NCBI GenBank assembly: GCA_023159155.1
Contig: JAJNNX010000042.1
Span: 186,001 to 250,000, forward strand
Length of the DNA stretch: 64,000 nt
Direction of reading: 5' to 3'
Origin: Ustulina deusta
Lineage: Eukaryota > Ascomycota > Sordariomycetes > Xylariales > Xylariaceae
The first letter of the stretch is position 1. Every line of letters begins with the position of its first letter. Positions 35,492 through 47,319 of the stretch are shown piece after piece. The notes under the pieces are model-generated. The model was not told where the DNA came from, searched no databases, and worked only from the letters and a program-made list of their open reading frames with translations. The position numbers and the translations under genes are program-made.

Positions 35492-38400
35492 TCCTCGAGA
35501 AGCTGTTCTGGCCCGCTTCTGGATGATGAGAATATGCCCACGAGGGCGTCTCTATTTCTCTTAAACTACGCGAGTGGCTGACACTCGCTACTCGGAACCA
35601 GTACCAGCAAGACTTTGCATTGCTATCGAAGCTGTGGGATACTGTTTTATGCACGTGGGTGCGTGTATGGCGTGTATGCAACCATGCGCCACGACGGCGA
35701 TGTGCCGTATCGCTTTGGTGCTCTGCTCTCAGACCTTGGTAATGCCGCGTATCCATCTCTTGAATCTTGCTATCTCGCTATCAATTGCTCTTGATGTGGT
35801 GCCAAGTACACGTCAAGTCTGCATAAGCCTATTGTGATAGGCAAGAATGCACATCTCTCCAATAATATATTCAACTGCAAGGCCTGCCCTAGATCCTCCT
35901 CCCATGGAAGAGACAACTGCGGCCGACGTATGGGGGACAACATCGTTTCGCATACCCTCCATTCCACATTACTGTTTATGGAAATCTATCGAGACACACC
36001 TTGTCTTTCCTCGGAGGGTGCCTGCTCTCTTTGTTTGGGTATACGCTCGCCCGTACTTACATGGATCTGGTCCTTCGTACTGCGTGTCAGCAGCCTACCA
36101 AGTTTAGGGACATGAGATGGGAAGAACACACACACTTACTTTTCGAACAATGCATTTCTTCGTCCAAATCAAGCTGAAAATAATCTCTCCTATTCCCAAC
36201 ATTCCATCTTGTTACTAGATATCGAGTTTTACATGTCAGGCGTGTGGAGTTGGACCGGAAAGCCTCAACTTGTTTTCGTTTTACCACCTCTCAGCTGCCT
36301 TCGTCATATTGCAACTCGCGCTACGGGCGTACCCCCCTTTCCTAACCGAGGGCCGTATAGAAATGTTGCGTTAAGAAAGACCAAGTGAATTTACACCCCC
36401 AAGAGTCTAGTGCTTACATTGCGTCAGCACTCGACGAACCATCACAGGAAGGTCTCATGGAACCCTGAAGTGTGGTGTCGGTGATCAGAATCAGAAGACG
36501 TGGGTGGGATACATCGGCCCACTTGAGATTGGCTCGTGTGCTTGTGATCGCATCTTCTCAACTGACTGGGTCATATCGCCATGTAGGGCTACATGTCGAT
36601 ATACTCTGGACCGTGTACCATATGTACGTCCCTCTCCACTGTCGTCAAACAGCATACATATGCAATGCAGCTCGCAGCCGGCGTTACGAGTCTGTTGGAT
36701 GATGAATGCCTGATTAGTATCGCTGACCGGGATTTCAGGTAGGTAGTGTACTTGGTCTAAAGCAATAGTGGACGCGGCACACACATCACTTGCAGGTACC
36801 ACACCAAACCAATGCCGAATCCTTCCAACAGACTCCCTAGCATACGATCAGCCTTATGGGATGTGACTTTATCCTAAGCTCCTGCCCAATTCAAATCCGA
36901 ATACAGTTAATACTCCATCGCCGAGGCGCCGTATCTGCATTTATCGTCTTGGAAGCGATCTGTTCCCGCCTTCCATCTTGGTTTATGAGACCACTTAAGT
37001 TTTGTTGGCAGTCGAGTCGTTCAGTCTAAACTGGCACTTCTACATAGTATGAGGCCATAATATCCCTCAGTTTCTCATATACAACGCAATACACACAGAA
37101 TTTATCCGACGCCTTATAGAGGCTACCTCCATCTCTTGGTTAAAGACATGGCAATATGTTGTCGGATCGAAACCCTTGACCGTTTTTTTTATTCAGTCGT
37201 TTAGAGTTTCCTAGTCACCGATAGTCAGCCTGCTTTCTCCCCGCGACAGCCACCTAGTCGACATTTCTCTAAAATGCTTGCTTCGTTGTGAACATTGGTC
37301 CGGCTCATCCCGCATTTCGGTAATCCATGCAATAGCCGATCTGAAGGGCGCATCACAACCCGGTGCTGACGTCGTCAATACGCACACGCCCATCTTCAGG
37401 GCAATCCTCGTCGACCCAACGCTTTGCGAACACACCATGGGGCCTCGGCCTCCGAATGGGTCATACCTACCGCACGGTAGTACATACTTCATCCTCATTT
37501 CTTCGGGTACCGATACCCAAAAGAGCCAGGCAAACGAACCCCTAAGAAGATCCCACTTTTATGCGTATTATACCTACGTGTACCTCGAATGTAGGCGCTG
37601 GTTAGCAAATTGCCGCGGCATAAGCGACTAGTGTAGAGCTGCTCTGGGTTGGGGTAACAGAACGTGCCCCTGTCAATACTCAACCTTTCCTACTTCCCAA
37701 GTTCATCTCTTTGAGCAATGCAACAAATCCATAGTTGGCACTGTCGCGTCAGGTGCGTCTGCGCCGTTTCGCTACCGATGCAATGAGACCCAACATGACA
37801 TTTTGGGGAGGGGGGGTGAGATTCCCCGTCGAAAATGTTGAGCAGGAGAGTGGTATGCGGAATGTCATCTAGCGGCTGCACAATGAATAGAGGGAGTTGA
37901 ACTAGTAGGTACACAAAACCCGGTGTAGTTTCTGGACCTATGTATTGATACACCGCCGGATAAATGAATCCAGAAAGGGCAGTGATATTATTGTGACACA
38001 GCTCTCAGCTAAGTCCAGCCACTCATTAAAGAACGCAATGTAACCATTATCCGCCTAGCTCTGCGCTTGGTAAGCTGCCCTTCCCACACCCCTCCTTTAT
38101 CCAATAGCCGCTCCGAGACCTGGCCCTCCTTTGCGTCCTACTAAAGATTGAGTATCCCACATCGGTCACAGGAGCCGTGATACGGAACGCTGCGCCCTGT
38201 TGAAGCCGGGATAGCTCCGGTTCATATACCTGGACAAAAGACCGGGTAGGACCGGGTTGCGGGATCGGCACTGCACCACAAGGCTCGATTCAGTCCGGCC
38301 CCGCCTAGAAGCTGGCTGTCCTCAAAAGAGATGATCTTTTTAACTCACAAGGCTGCATATGCATTACATGCTGGTGGGGTTTATTAATACCGGATTCTGC

Positions 38401-40665
38401 CACGACGTTTCGTCCCATTTCAATCTAGAAATGGCTAGACCCTAATGCGCTTTCATGATAGTGAGACAAACCGCTTACACCGTGTGTAGTCTCTATCTGG
38501 TCTTGCCGTCGATATCGATGACAGCCTATCCTAATAGGCAAGCCGTAATATCTCGGAAGCGAAACTGGCAATCTTGGTCCGTAGACCTGATCACTTTGGT
38601 ACCGGATGGCTCGGACCGCACGGAAAGCATTTCTCCCCTCTTGATAGATCTTTTCGCCGGTCGCCTGATAGTGTAGCTATGGAAGCTTGGAATGATGGTC
38701 CCTCCATCACGTGAACAAAACTCCAAGTTCATGGATGCTGCGTCATGCTGCATCATCGCCACCATGAAGCACGGACGAAGCTATAGTATGAGGAGTTGAT
38801 CTGACGCCATCAATCCATTCCCAATGGTGGGACTCAATGCAAGGGCAGATCTACACTACACTACTGCCGAGCGCTCGGTTTGATATCCATGTCACTGTCC
38901 GGGTGTTGCGGTCACTCGACTGGCTAGCGACGGATTCCCATGATCAGCTAATTATTTAGTAGAGCTCTTGGACGGGCCAATAGGCCCCCCTAGAACAGCG
39001 TCATGGGATAATACCACACACGGCGTATTACCTCAATCGCACATGCACGCCTCGCCGAGAGAGAGGTGTCAGCTTTTCTGACGAGGGAAAGGGAACAAGG
39101 CAGCTTATGTAATAATACGGAAGTCAATTCCATTGGGCGATGGTCGGCTCAAGAGCAACTCGGTGGTTCAATCAATCGAAGGGTGTTGTGGCCAGGAGAC
39201 ATCTTACCTCCCGCTCGGTCCTCTTACTAATATACCGAGCATCTAGGTAAAAATAGGCGAATGCGAGGGCTTATTATTCGTCGAAATTATCTTGATTCGA
39301 TTGGTCGACGATTTGAAAAATCCTCGAGATGCACAACAAGGGCCGTCTGTATAAGGCTTACCTTACCGATCTCGCTTGTGTCTGCTATCAAAGCCCGCTG
39401 ACAAGGGTTACTAATCGTATTAACTGATGAAATTGTTTCACTCATTGGATGACTCCGACACGTGACCGGCTCGATGCACATCCACTACTACAATGCCTGG
39501 GTGCTCGATATTCCTGACCTGGTCTTCACCTGGCTACGGACTTAGGGGTCTACTGATACTCGGCGACAACACCTCCTACCCATAGTCTCCCAATGAATTT
39601 TCGGATCGATCCTCTTCCACCCGCCATTACAATGCTAGACCTAGACTTCACGGCTAAATCTATTCGCCAGGGCATCCTTTCCGTTCATCCCTTGGCACAC
39701 AGATAGCTCCCTTATCTAACATCGGGTTTCGATGGAAACCCTTATTTTCTCGCCTTCTCGTATTCTCGGATGAGTCAGAAAAATAATCGTCTCAAACACG
39801 ACTGCCTATCACGCTCGCATCCCGAGTACTCACATGGATGTCTCGTTACTCTGAACTTTAATATTATCTAGTACCTGACCAATTAGCCTCGATAGACGAT
39901 CACGCAGCAATATAAGGGGTCTACCTGGTAAGCAAGTAGACGATCTATACTCCTTACAGAGGTCACCGACTATCTAACCGTCATCGCAAGGCAGACCCTA
40001 GATACCGTTGAAGCATCTCAACGGTACGCATGGTCTTCCTCAACGGCACTAGTACGTTATTTACTACGGTCGCGGGAAATTGTCGCGGGTGACGAGCGTT
40101 GATCCGCTCATCTGGCACGTACCGCATGTAGGTATCATCCGCTCAATCACCCGCCAAACTTCCCGAAATCGTATGTTTACTAGTGTACTGCATGTCCGCA
40201 TACATACCTGAGTACCTAACCGATGCATATGATGGTGGAAACCACCAGCCTTATTATGTAAGGAATAGCGTAGCCTTGGAACCAGACCCATCTAGAGAAG
40301 TCTGGATCCGTGTGTACCCAAGTACCTGCTCCCGTGACCGAAGATCGATGCCAGGAGCCGAGACTGGATTCCTGACTGGATACGGCGTGTTTTGGTGTAG
40401 CGAGTCCCGTGGGCTGTGGGCGGCGTTTTTTTCGAAGACACGTAGGTAGTGTGCATCGTGCATGCAGGTGTTTCGTACGTAGTATTCGCAGGTATGTATG
40501 TAGGGCAGGCCGATGCACCCACGCTCTGGGCTGGGACTGGTAGACTCGGCTGTTTCACTCGGTTCCCGCGCGCCACGCAGACCGAGGGGAAAAAAAAAAT
40601 CTCCGGTAGGTGCGTTTCGGAGTCGGGGCGCCGGGGGTCGTGAAGCATTCCTCTCGGCAGGAGAT

Positions 40666-40690
40666 GGGGGGGGGGGGGGGGGGGGGGGGG
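40666..40690 (+). repeat. 25-base poly-G homopolymer
   Basis: Twenty-five consecutive G bases are read after GGAGAT and before AATCG. Its true length is hard to sequence and may be an assembly approximation. It could form G-quadruplexes. Confidence 0.9.
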
Positions 40691-42591
40691 AATCGTGTGG
40701 TAGCAATAGCTTCTGTCGGTTTCTGGTTGGTCACCGCCCGGCGGCATAGGTATCATTGCCGAATGCATATGCCCGTGAATACCGAAAAAATCAATCATCC
40801 ACCTGAGAGTCCCTATATACACCGTGTTATTTATTAGATTGGATACCTCAGGTGTACGCAAGTATGCGAGTTAATGCGATATTAGATAGCGATTGATCGG
40901 ATGATAGGTAGTGTAGTTCGGTACGGGGATGCGTATGTATGTAGGGAGGGAGGTGGACATGAAGCGAGGCGGAGCACTCCGTCCCCCAGTATAGATGAAG
41001 CGGTGTTTTGTATCATAAGAATTGTCCCGGATCTTCTCTCCCCACATAATAACGTCAGTCTAGGTATCATGGAAGCCCTGCTCCGAACGACATCTTCCAC
41101 TTCGTGTGCATGTAGTGTATATGAGGTTTTTTTTGTCTGCCCTCTCCGCTCTTTCATTCTTTCTCTCTTACCAGGTAGAAAGAACACTTCATTCTTTTTT
41201 CTCCTACCTCTGGCTCTTGCACAACCTGGAAGGTTGTGATACCCTACCCTACGGTTGGTTGGGTGTACACTCCCTCCTTGTAATTACGATAGTACGGATT
41301 CTCTGGCCTTACTAATGTATGACTATATCCATCCCCCTCTTTGTCTTCTTTTCGCGCCTAGTTCCAGTCGCACCAAGTTCCCTAACCTACTTGCATCCTT
41401 CAAAGTTGGCCCTGTCCCAAGAGGAGGAGGTATACACACATACTATATCCTAAACTATACTAGCAGATGGGCATGGGCTCCTATAGTTCATGCTGCCTAG
41501 GTAGGATCGAGCCGAGCTGAGGAGCTGGCTAAGGTATGTATTGTCGGTCGGTAGTGTGGACGCACATCCCGTGCGCTACTAATTGACCCAGTCATCATCA
41601 TCACTCACCTTTTTTGACGGGAGGAATGACAAATAGCCCGTAGTCGTGCGGGATCCCCAAGACCACGCGGTGACGTGATTTAATTCATGCTGTTCCTACA
41701 CTCCCTACCTACACTACACTATGTCCTCAACCTGCCTTACGCATATTTACTCGCGTCATTACACTGGTACATTTCAAGTTCAATCTTTCTTTGACAACTT
41801 GATCTCGAACACCTACTATCTACATCAAGTACGATTTGTCGGTACATAAATTTGGTAACAAAACGACCTAGATTAACCCGCTCGCTATCCGTTCTCGTTG
41901 TGCCGAACGGCGAGCCAGAGTTGGTAAACCCTCGGCGGGCTATAATAGTGTATATATCTTTAGTGTGTAGTATAACACGTACTACGCATAGATGGTGTAC
42001 GTCTACCAACGAGTACCTATGGCTCACTACAACACAACTGCGATAGGCCAACCGTATATTGTGTAGTAATAGTTAAGCGTAGAGCTATCTATCTATCTAC
42101 ACGCTGAGAAGGTAAGGTATACAACGCACCTAGTACTAGTGTTGATAGTGTAGCTGGCGAGCAAGGACCTGGGTTCCGCTAAAAATGCGACAGTGTTACC
42201 GCTCGCTTGGTATGGCGCTCGCGCGGCGTGCGTAACAAGTCTAGTGTAGCGTCGTGTACGCCGCCTACATATATAGTATAGTATATACTACCTGCACTTA
42301 ACCTACCTACCTTGACCCTGTCCTGCCCTATCTGTCTAGTGTCGTGTATAGGGATGGGATTGCGACCAGGAAAAGAGAAGGGTAGGTGGTGTAGTGTAGG
42401 TGGTGTACCTAGTGTAGCGCAGGATGTGGCGTGTTACATCGACAAGCCTTAGTCCCGGGATATAGTGCCTACACTAGACTATCTCTTAGCTCCTGACCTT
42501 CGTCTTAGGTTATTCTAGAAAAAGATGAAAAGTAGGTAGGTATATAGCATGGGCAAATATACCTACCCTGTTCTAGTGTATATAGTCGCAT

Positions 42592-42619
42592 GGGAGGGGA
42601 GGGGAGGGGAGGGGAAGGG
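42592..42619 (+). repeat. G-quadruplex-type tandem GGGGA repeat
   Basis: The plus strand reads six G-tracts of 3-4 bases separated by single or double A bases. More than four G-tracts with loops of 1-2 bases meets the usual rule for a stable intramolecular G-quadruplex. The tract is intergenic. Confidence 0.8.
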
Positions 42620-42772
42620 CGAGCGGGGCGTACAAAACGAATGAATTGGGTAGGTATGTACTCAATCATTCGCAGAAAACTCGGTATCACTCGTACATAT
42701 ACTATGTTAATTTACAAGCCTATCTATATAAGTACCTACTTTTGTAAGAACCGGGATGTGCACAAGTTAAGG

Positions 42773-42808
42773 TCTAGATAGATGGCGACTACGCCATATC
42801 TATCTAGA
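42773..42808. repeat. Inverted repeat / hairpin with 15-bp arms
   Basis: TCTAGATAGATGGCG at 42773-42787 pairs with 42792-42808 (CGCCAT, two extra bases, CTATCTAGA) across a 4-base loop. The pairing is complete apart from a 2-nt bulge. It is intergenic and lacks a T-run, so it is not a terminator. Confidence 0.75.
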
Positions 42809-43887
42809 TAGATAACACACATTCATCAACGTTGTTCTTACTTTCTAACTCCTACACGTGTATATATTCTAGTCTCGTCGGGCTCTAGCGTAGCACTGGG
42901 TTGGTAAGGTATATACATATCCTACACGACACTACGTACAGTAGCGTTGCCTGTCGCAAACCAGCACCTCTTCAGGAGTCGACAGGGCACGAGAGCGCAT
43001 GAACAGGGCTGTCTTGCTGAAAAAGACCCTGGCTCGTCTGCATCCCTTCCCTTCCCTTCTCGACTACCTTTCTTTACACCGAAAAACGCGGATCCTTCTT
43101 GGAACTCTCTACTGGTAGTAGCTTTGAGTTTTATTAATTGTGTATTCACTACTTCACTACCAGAGATATAGATCGTGAATTGACGCCTTCTCTCACCTAT
43201 TTCAGCTGAGGCTACACTCCTTACCTGTGATAGACCCTACCCCCGGTCAATGAGGCTGAGGAATAAAACATATGATGTTGTATAGCTAGTGGTACGGGCA
43301 GGTATTCATTCGGGGACCCGCGATGTCGGTGTCATTCGACCCCCACGGAATGAACGACGGTGACAGAAATTTGGATGTCACCCAACGTCGCGCCACGCCA
43401 CGTTAATTGCGCGGGATCCTCCCTACACTTCATGATGTTGCGCATACTTATAAGGATTTGTTCGGTCTGCATGCTTCAGGTCTAGTGTAGTGGACTGGGG
43501 TAAGTGACGTTGGGATGCGGCGTGCTGCCAGCGGGGAGAGGTACAACAAGGGGCAGCTGCATTGAGAAGATGCATGACAATCCAGGCACAAGACGCGTTC
43601 GGGCATGCCGTCTTCGTTTGCGGCCAAAGGGATATGATTCCGTCGAGAACCCCTAGTCGAATCCCGTACACTACGGAATGTGCTTCAAAACTCTGGTGTG
43701 ATCTATCTCACTTGTCTTGCATGCAGCGAGGGACGGAAGAAAATGTCCAAAAGGGGTTGTCATCCTTAATAGGCCTATGGTGTTACCCTAAGTGCCTACA
43801 TATACTAGTGACATTAGCATACATGTAGCATCAACCATGAAGAGGCTACAGCCACGTAGGGTGCGGCCAAATTTGGCTTTGGCTTTT

Positions 43888-43900
43888 GGGGGGGGGGGGG
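43888..43900 (+). repeat. 13-base poly-G homopolymer
   Basis: A run of thirteen G bases after GGCTTTT in the gene-poor tract, the second poly-G run within about 3.2 kb. Confidence 0.85.
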
Positions 43901-44668
43901 AGCCAAGCTGGGCTAATTGTAGCCTTTTTTGTGTATCGATTTGTGCTGGAGAGTACAAGTTGGCAGAAGATCAAGCTCACTAAACCAGTAAGCCCGAGGA
44001 AGGGATCCCAGTATCAAGGATCTTTCGTGTCGTCGAATAGTTTTCAGCCGGCGTCAGATTTCGGTCATGTAGTGTATAAGATATATGTAGGCTTGTCAGG
44101 CGGAAGGTTGAGTTTTGTTATGATTTGGAATCTGGTGGTACACTGGTTGATGTGGTACTTTGGGAAAGATGTTCACGATGGCTCACGCGGTGTACGCGGT
44201 TTTTTTTTTCTTTCGGTCATTAGGATAAGCTAGACAGGAACGGTTATGCATCATCAGCCTGCGGGAGGTGAGCAGATCCCTGACCAGAGCGGGCAGTCAG
44301 CTCCTTCGCGGCTATCATGCCCACTACGTATATTTTTCGGTCATTAGCGGCGGCGGTCAAGAAGATTAGGCCTAATAGGACCGATGCATTGCCTTGTCAG
44401 GAATAGACATATTCCAACTATTGTGGTAGTGCTTAGCTGGGGAAATAAGCTTATTGACGAGACTGTCTTCATGCTTATTCATGTGTGCAACGACCATCCC
44501 CTGCGAATTCTGGAACCTATCATTGCCAGGTTCTAGAAAGTCCAACAGCCTTCTAGTGAGTTGTGTTCGGATAGCAGTTTGTGGCAAGGAGTGCCGGAGA
44601 ACTCCAGGCACTATTCAACTTTGCCATAGGGAAAAGGAAAGGCGTCCGCTCAAGCGACTAGCCAACTC

Positions 44669-45849
44669 CTACAAGCTGCCACTTCGACCCGGAGGCATGC
44701 GAATCGCTGAAGATCCAACGGGCCGTGAGCTCACCTCGTCCACGCGGCTTCGGTTCAACGAAAATGCTGGCACTACCCACTGCTTACACGTGCACTGCAG
44801 TCCTTGCCATGCGAACCGGCCAACTGTAGCATTGCATTTCGAGTTTGGGCAAACCAACCGGCCATCAAGGGCGCCATCTTCGAGCATGGGTCGCATCCAG
44901 GATAATGTATCGATAAAAATGTGAGCGCAATTGGAACTGGCTGACTGCCCGATCGGGGCATGGGATACGAGGAACCTGGGAGTGGCAAGAGTGCGTCTGC
45001 ACTTCTTGCAACGGACTTCTTTCCCATCATCCCGCATTACCGTAGCATTTTGCTGCTCTTTCTCCTCCACACGCACCTCATCTTCGAAGCGGATTAGCTC
45101 GGCATCGGGCGCTATCCTCATATCCCGAGCCTCCTGGAGCATCCCGTCATAAAGCCATTTCTGGTAAATCGGATGGCGCTCTGCGGCGCCATCATCGTCA
45201 GCTGGGCAACCCATTTCCCACCAAAGCTCAAGTTGACGCATGAAGCCTGAATTTGGCTCTGCGCCAGGCCGGCCCTCGCGAACGCATTGCAATGCGCTGC
45301 GGACAGCCTCTCTGGCCGTAATACGCCGCCGCTGGGTGGACGCAGGAGACTCTACGAACTGCTTGCCGCCAAAGCGGTGCGGATACTTGTATAAGAGGTA
45401 GGCAACCACGCAGCTTACGGAACGGGATTTGCCCATTGCACAGTGAACATAAACGCCATTCTTAGGCTCCGACGCCGACGCCGACGCACCTTCATCGCCT
45501 CCCGTCCCAGACCCCTGCGGGTGCAGTCCGTTGTCGATAAAGCGCACGGCTGCAGGAAGGCGAACAAGGATATCCGATGACTCATCATCGTCTATGTCGA
45601 TGCTCATATGCTGGAAGCGTTTCGCCTCTTCGCCCCATTTTTCGAACGAGAACTGTATGACAGATAGTATGTGGGTAATGTTGTTCTCGTAGAGCTGCGT
45701 TCTGTAAGACTCTATGTTTAAGATCCAGATTCTGCCCGCCCTGTTAGCGGCTCTCGGCGGCCAGACAGGAGGAGACAAACAGGAAAGATGGATAGTTACC
45801 CGCCAACGAACAGGTTGTCATCGCCCGGTATCCTCGACAAACCTGCCAT
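44669..45849 (-). CDS. YVH1: Dual-specificity phosphatase Yvh1
   Basis: Yvh1 is a dual-specificity phosphatase whose zinc-binding C-terminus releases Mrt4 from pre-60S ribosomes during stalk assembly. Exons 45800-45849 and 44669-45740 join in frame to 373 residues. The N-terminus MAGLSRIPGDDNLFVGG leads into the DSP fold (ITHILSVIQF). The phosphatase loop VHCAMGKSRSVS has the catalytic Cys117 and Arg123. The C-terminal zinc region has Cys261/Cys264 (RCKKCRR), Cys288, Cys314/Cys319 and Cys333/Cys335, with the family segments FIDTLSWMRP, GRLVCPNSKC, WQGLQCTCKQWVVPAF and SRVDE. An insert of about 20 Gly/Ser/Ala residues lies before the catalytic loop. The phosphatase motif is intact. The start is the first ATG of a short coding exon whose fit to the family N-terminus is good. 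Confidence 0.95.
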
Positions 45850-47319
45850 ATTGTTCTTGGGTTGCGGAAATAACTGTGTTCCGTGGGTTGGAGGTTGGGG
45901 ATGACTGAAGGGTGCACTCTAGGTTCGGGTAGTCAGCGGTAGTAGGAGCCGGGTAGGTACTTTCCGGAAAACAAAGCTCGGCAACACGCCCCTCTTTTCC
46001 TTATCCCTACCTACATGTATAGGTAGGTAGGTACTAGGTATAGGTATAGGGAATCTCTTATCCTTATGCATCCTTCATCAAAATTTCAGAGTGGCGGGAC
46101 AGGGCTGAATCACGTGAGTGGATATTCCGTGGCCCCTCTGTCCCTTCTGCCCCTCCACCCCACGAATCCACCTAACTACTCCGTCCCGCCTGTTTTGGTA
46201 GCCTTCCACTTACAGTTAGTTGATTACCAGACATTGTATTTCCGTCATCGCACAACAACAGAAAGCATGCCTCTTCCAATGCACAAGTTTATATTGACAT
46301 GAGCTGTGTGACAGCGATCGTGTTGAACTTGAATGAATATACATAAATGCAATATCTATCCCATATTTTTCTAAGCCTTCATCGGCACCTCTCCATCATG
46401 TAAAGCAATTCATTCAAAAATCGGTGAACTGGTGATTCAACCTTGAATACTTCTACTGCAGGAGCATATTTACTGCATGTATGGTAGTACTCTAAAATCC
46501 ATGGCATTTTCGTTGCTTCTCTCCACCGCCTCTGTGGGTATTCTTGAAATCAATTATTTCGTTTTGCTATGCGCCGAGACGATGCCGTCCTATAACAGAA
46601 TGCCATTCATGATAAAACGGGGGAGACACATATCTTCGTTACGGTTTTGCCAGATCCGTGGCCAATTCGATGCTTCTGTGATCGCTCGTGGCTTGTTCGG
46701 AGATGAATAAGGCTGAAAAAGAAATTGAAAGTTGTAACCATCTAGTAAGACCCCAACGCATCGTGTCAGCAAGTCAGCTTATTCACTACACTCTGGCTCA
46801 GGACCAAGCAACAGCTCCACGACCAGAATGCCCGTACTTTCCAGATTCTGGTGCTCCTGGACCGTTTGCTGTTACTCCGCTGTTGTGTGGGGGTACTGGC
46901 GGTATAAAACGACTACTGGTCACATTCATCGATGGTAAAATCGATGATGGCTTTTGAGCTTCTGAGGATTGGTCGTACTGACAATCGGGCAAAAACCGTC
47001 CGAGCACAAAGGCGTGCCGTCAGCAAGCAGCGCCGCTCGTAAAAGGACCATTAACAGTTAATGGTAGAGAGGGTGGGGGCTGCGATGTGCATCCAGTATC
47101 TACTCCCAACAGCGGTCAGCACATTGTGCCTAAAGTGCAAAAAAGTACTTGTGGACAACGTGAGAGGCGGCGTAACTTGTCAGCTAGAATGGATCAAGAA
47201 GCTTGTAAGGAGGTACTTGAAGCAGGACAAGGCCATAGTCGTACTCGGTGCCGCTGAATCGCATCATGATTGCGGATAGTGAGCCATCCAACAGCGGGAC
47301 TCTCTTTCTAGCCCCTTGC
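45850..47319. other. Intergenic, YVH1 promoter side
   Basis: This 1.47-kb interval contains the YVH1 promoter side and the 3' flank of the zinc-finger gene. GGTAGGTA/GGTATAGGTA repeats are concentrated at about 46014-46052. Short frames at 46066-46302, 46477-46710 and 46688-46957 are open but have no recognisable motif. Confidence 0.5.
46014..46052. repeat. AGGTAGGTA / AGGTATAGG simple repeat
   Basis: Reiterated AGGTAGGTAGGTA passes into GGTATAGGTATAGG in the 5' flank of YVH1. Similar short repeats recur throughout the intergenic DNA of this window. Confidence 0.8.

Larger units (their letters stand above)
35492..44668. other. 9.2-kb gene-poor tract
   Basis: No gene is recognisable between VFA1 and YVH1. 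Open frames are under about 190 codons, overlap on both strands and lack family motifs. The tract contains many TAGTGTAG/CTACACTA octamers (densest at 41.7-42.5 kb), a 25-base poly-G run (40666-40690), a poly-G run of 13 (43888-43900), a G-quadruplex-type repeat (42592-42619) and a hairpin (42773-42808). GC content is moderate, so it is not a typical AT-only RIP block. Relic repeats or noncoding RNA genes cannot be excluded. Confidence 0.6.

Noticed and set aside
36491..36802. Minus-strand frame of about 103 codons with several Cys residues, considered as a small secreted protein
   Set aside because: No ATG-led signal peptide could be placed in frame upstream and no supporting splice sites were found.
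42922..43171. Opposed short frames near 43 kb
   Set aside because: Overlapping on both strands with no motif, inside the octamer-rich noncoding tract.
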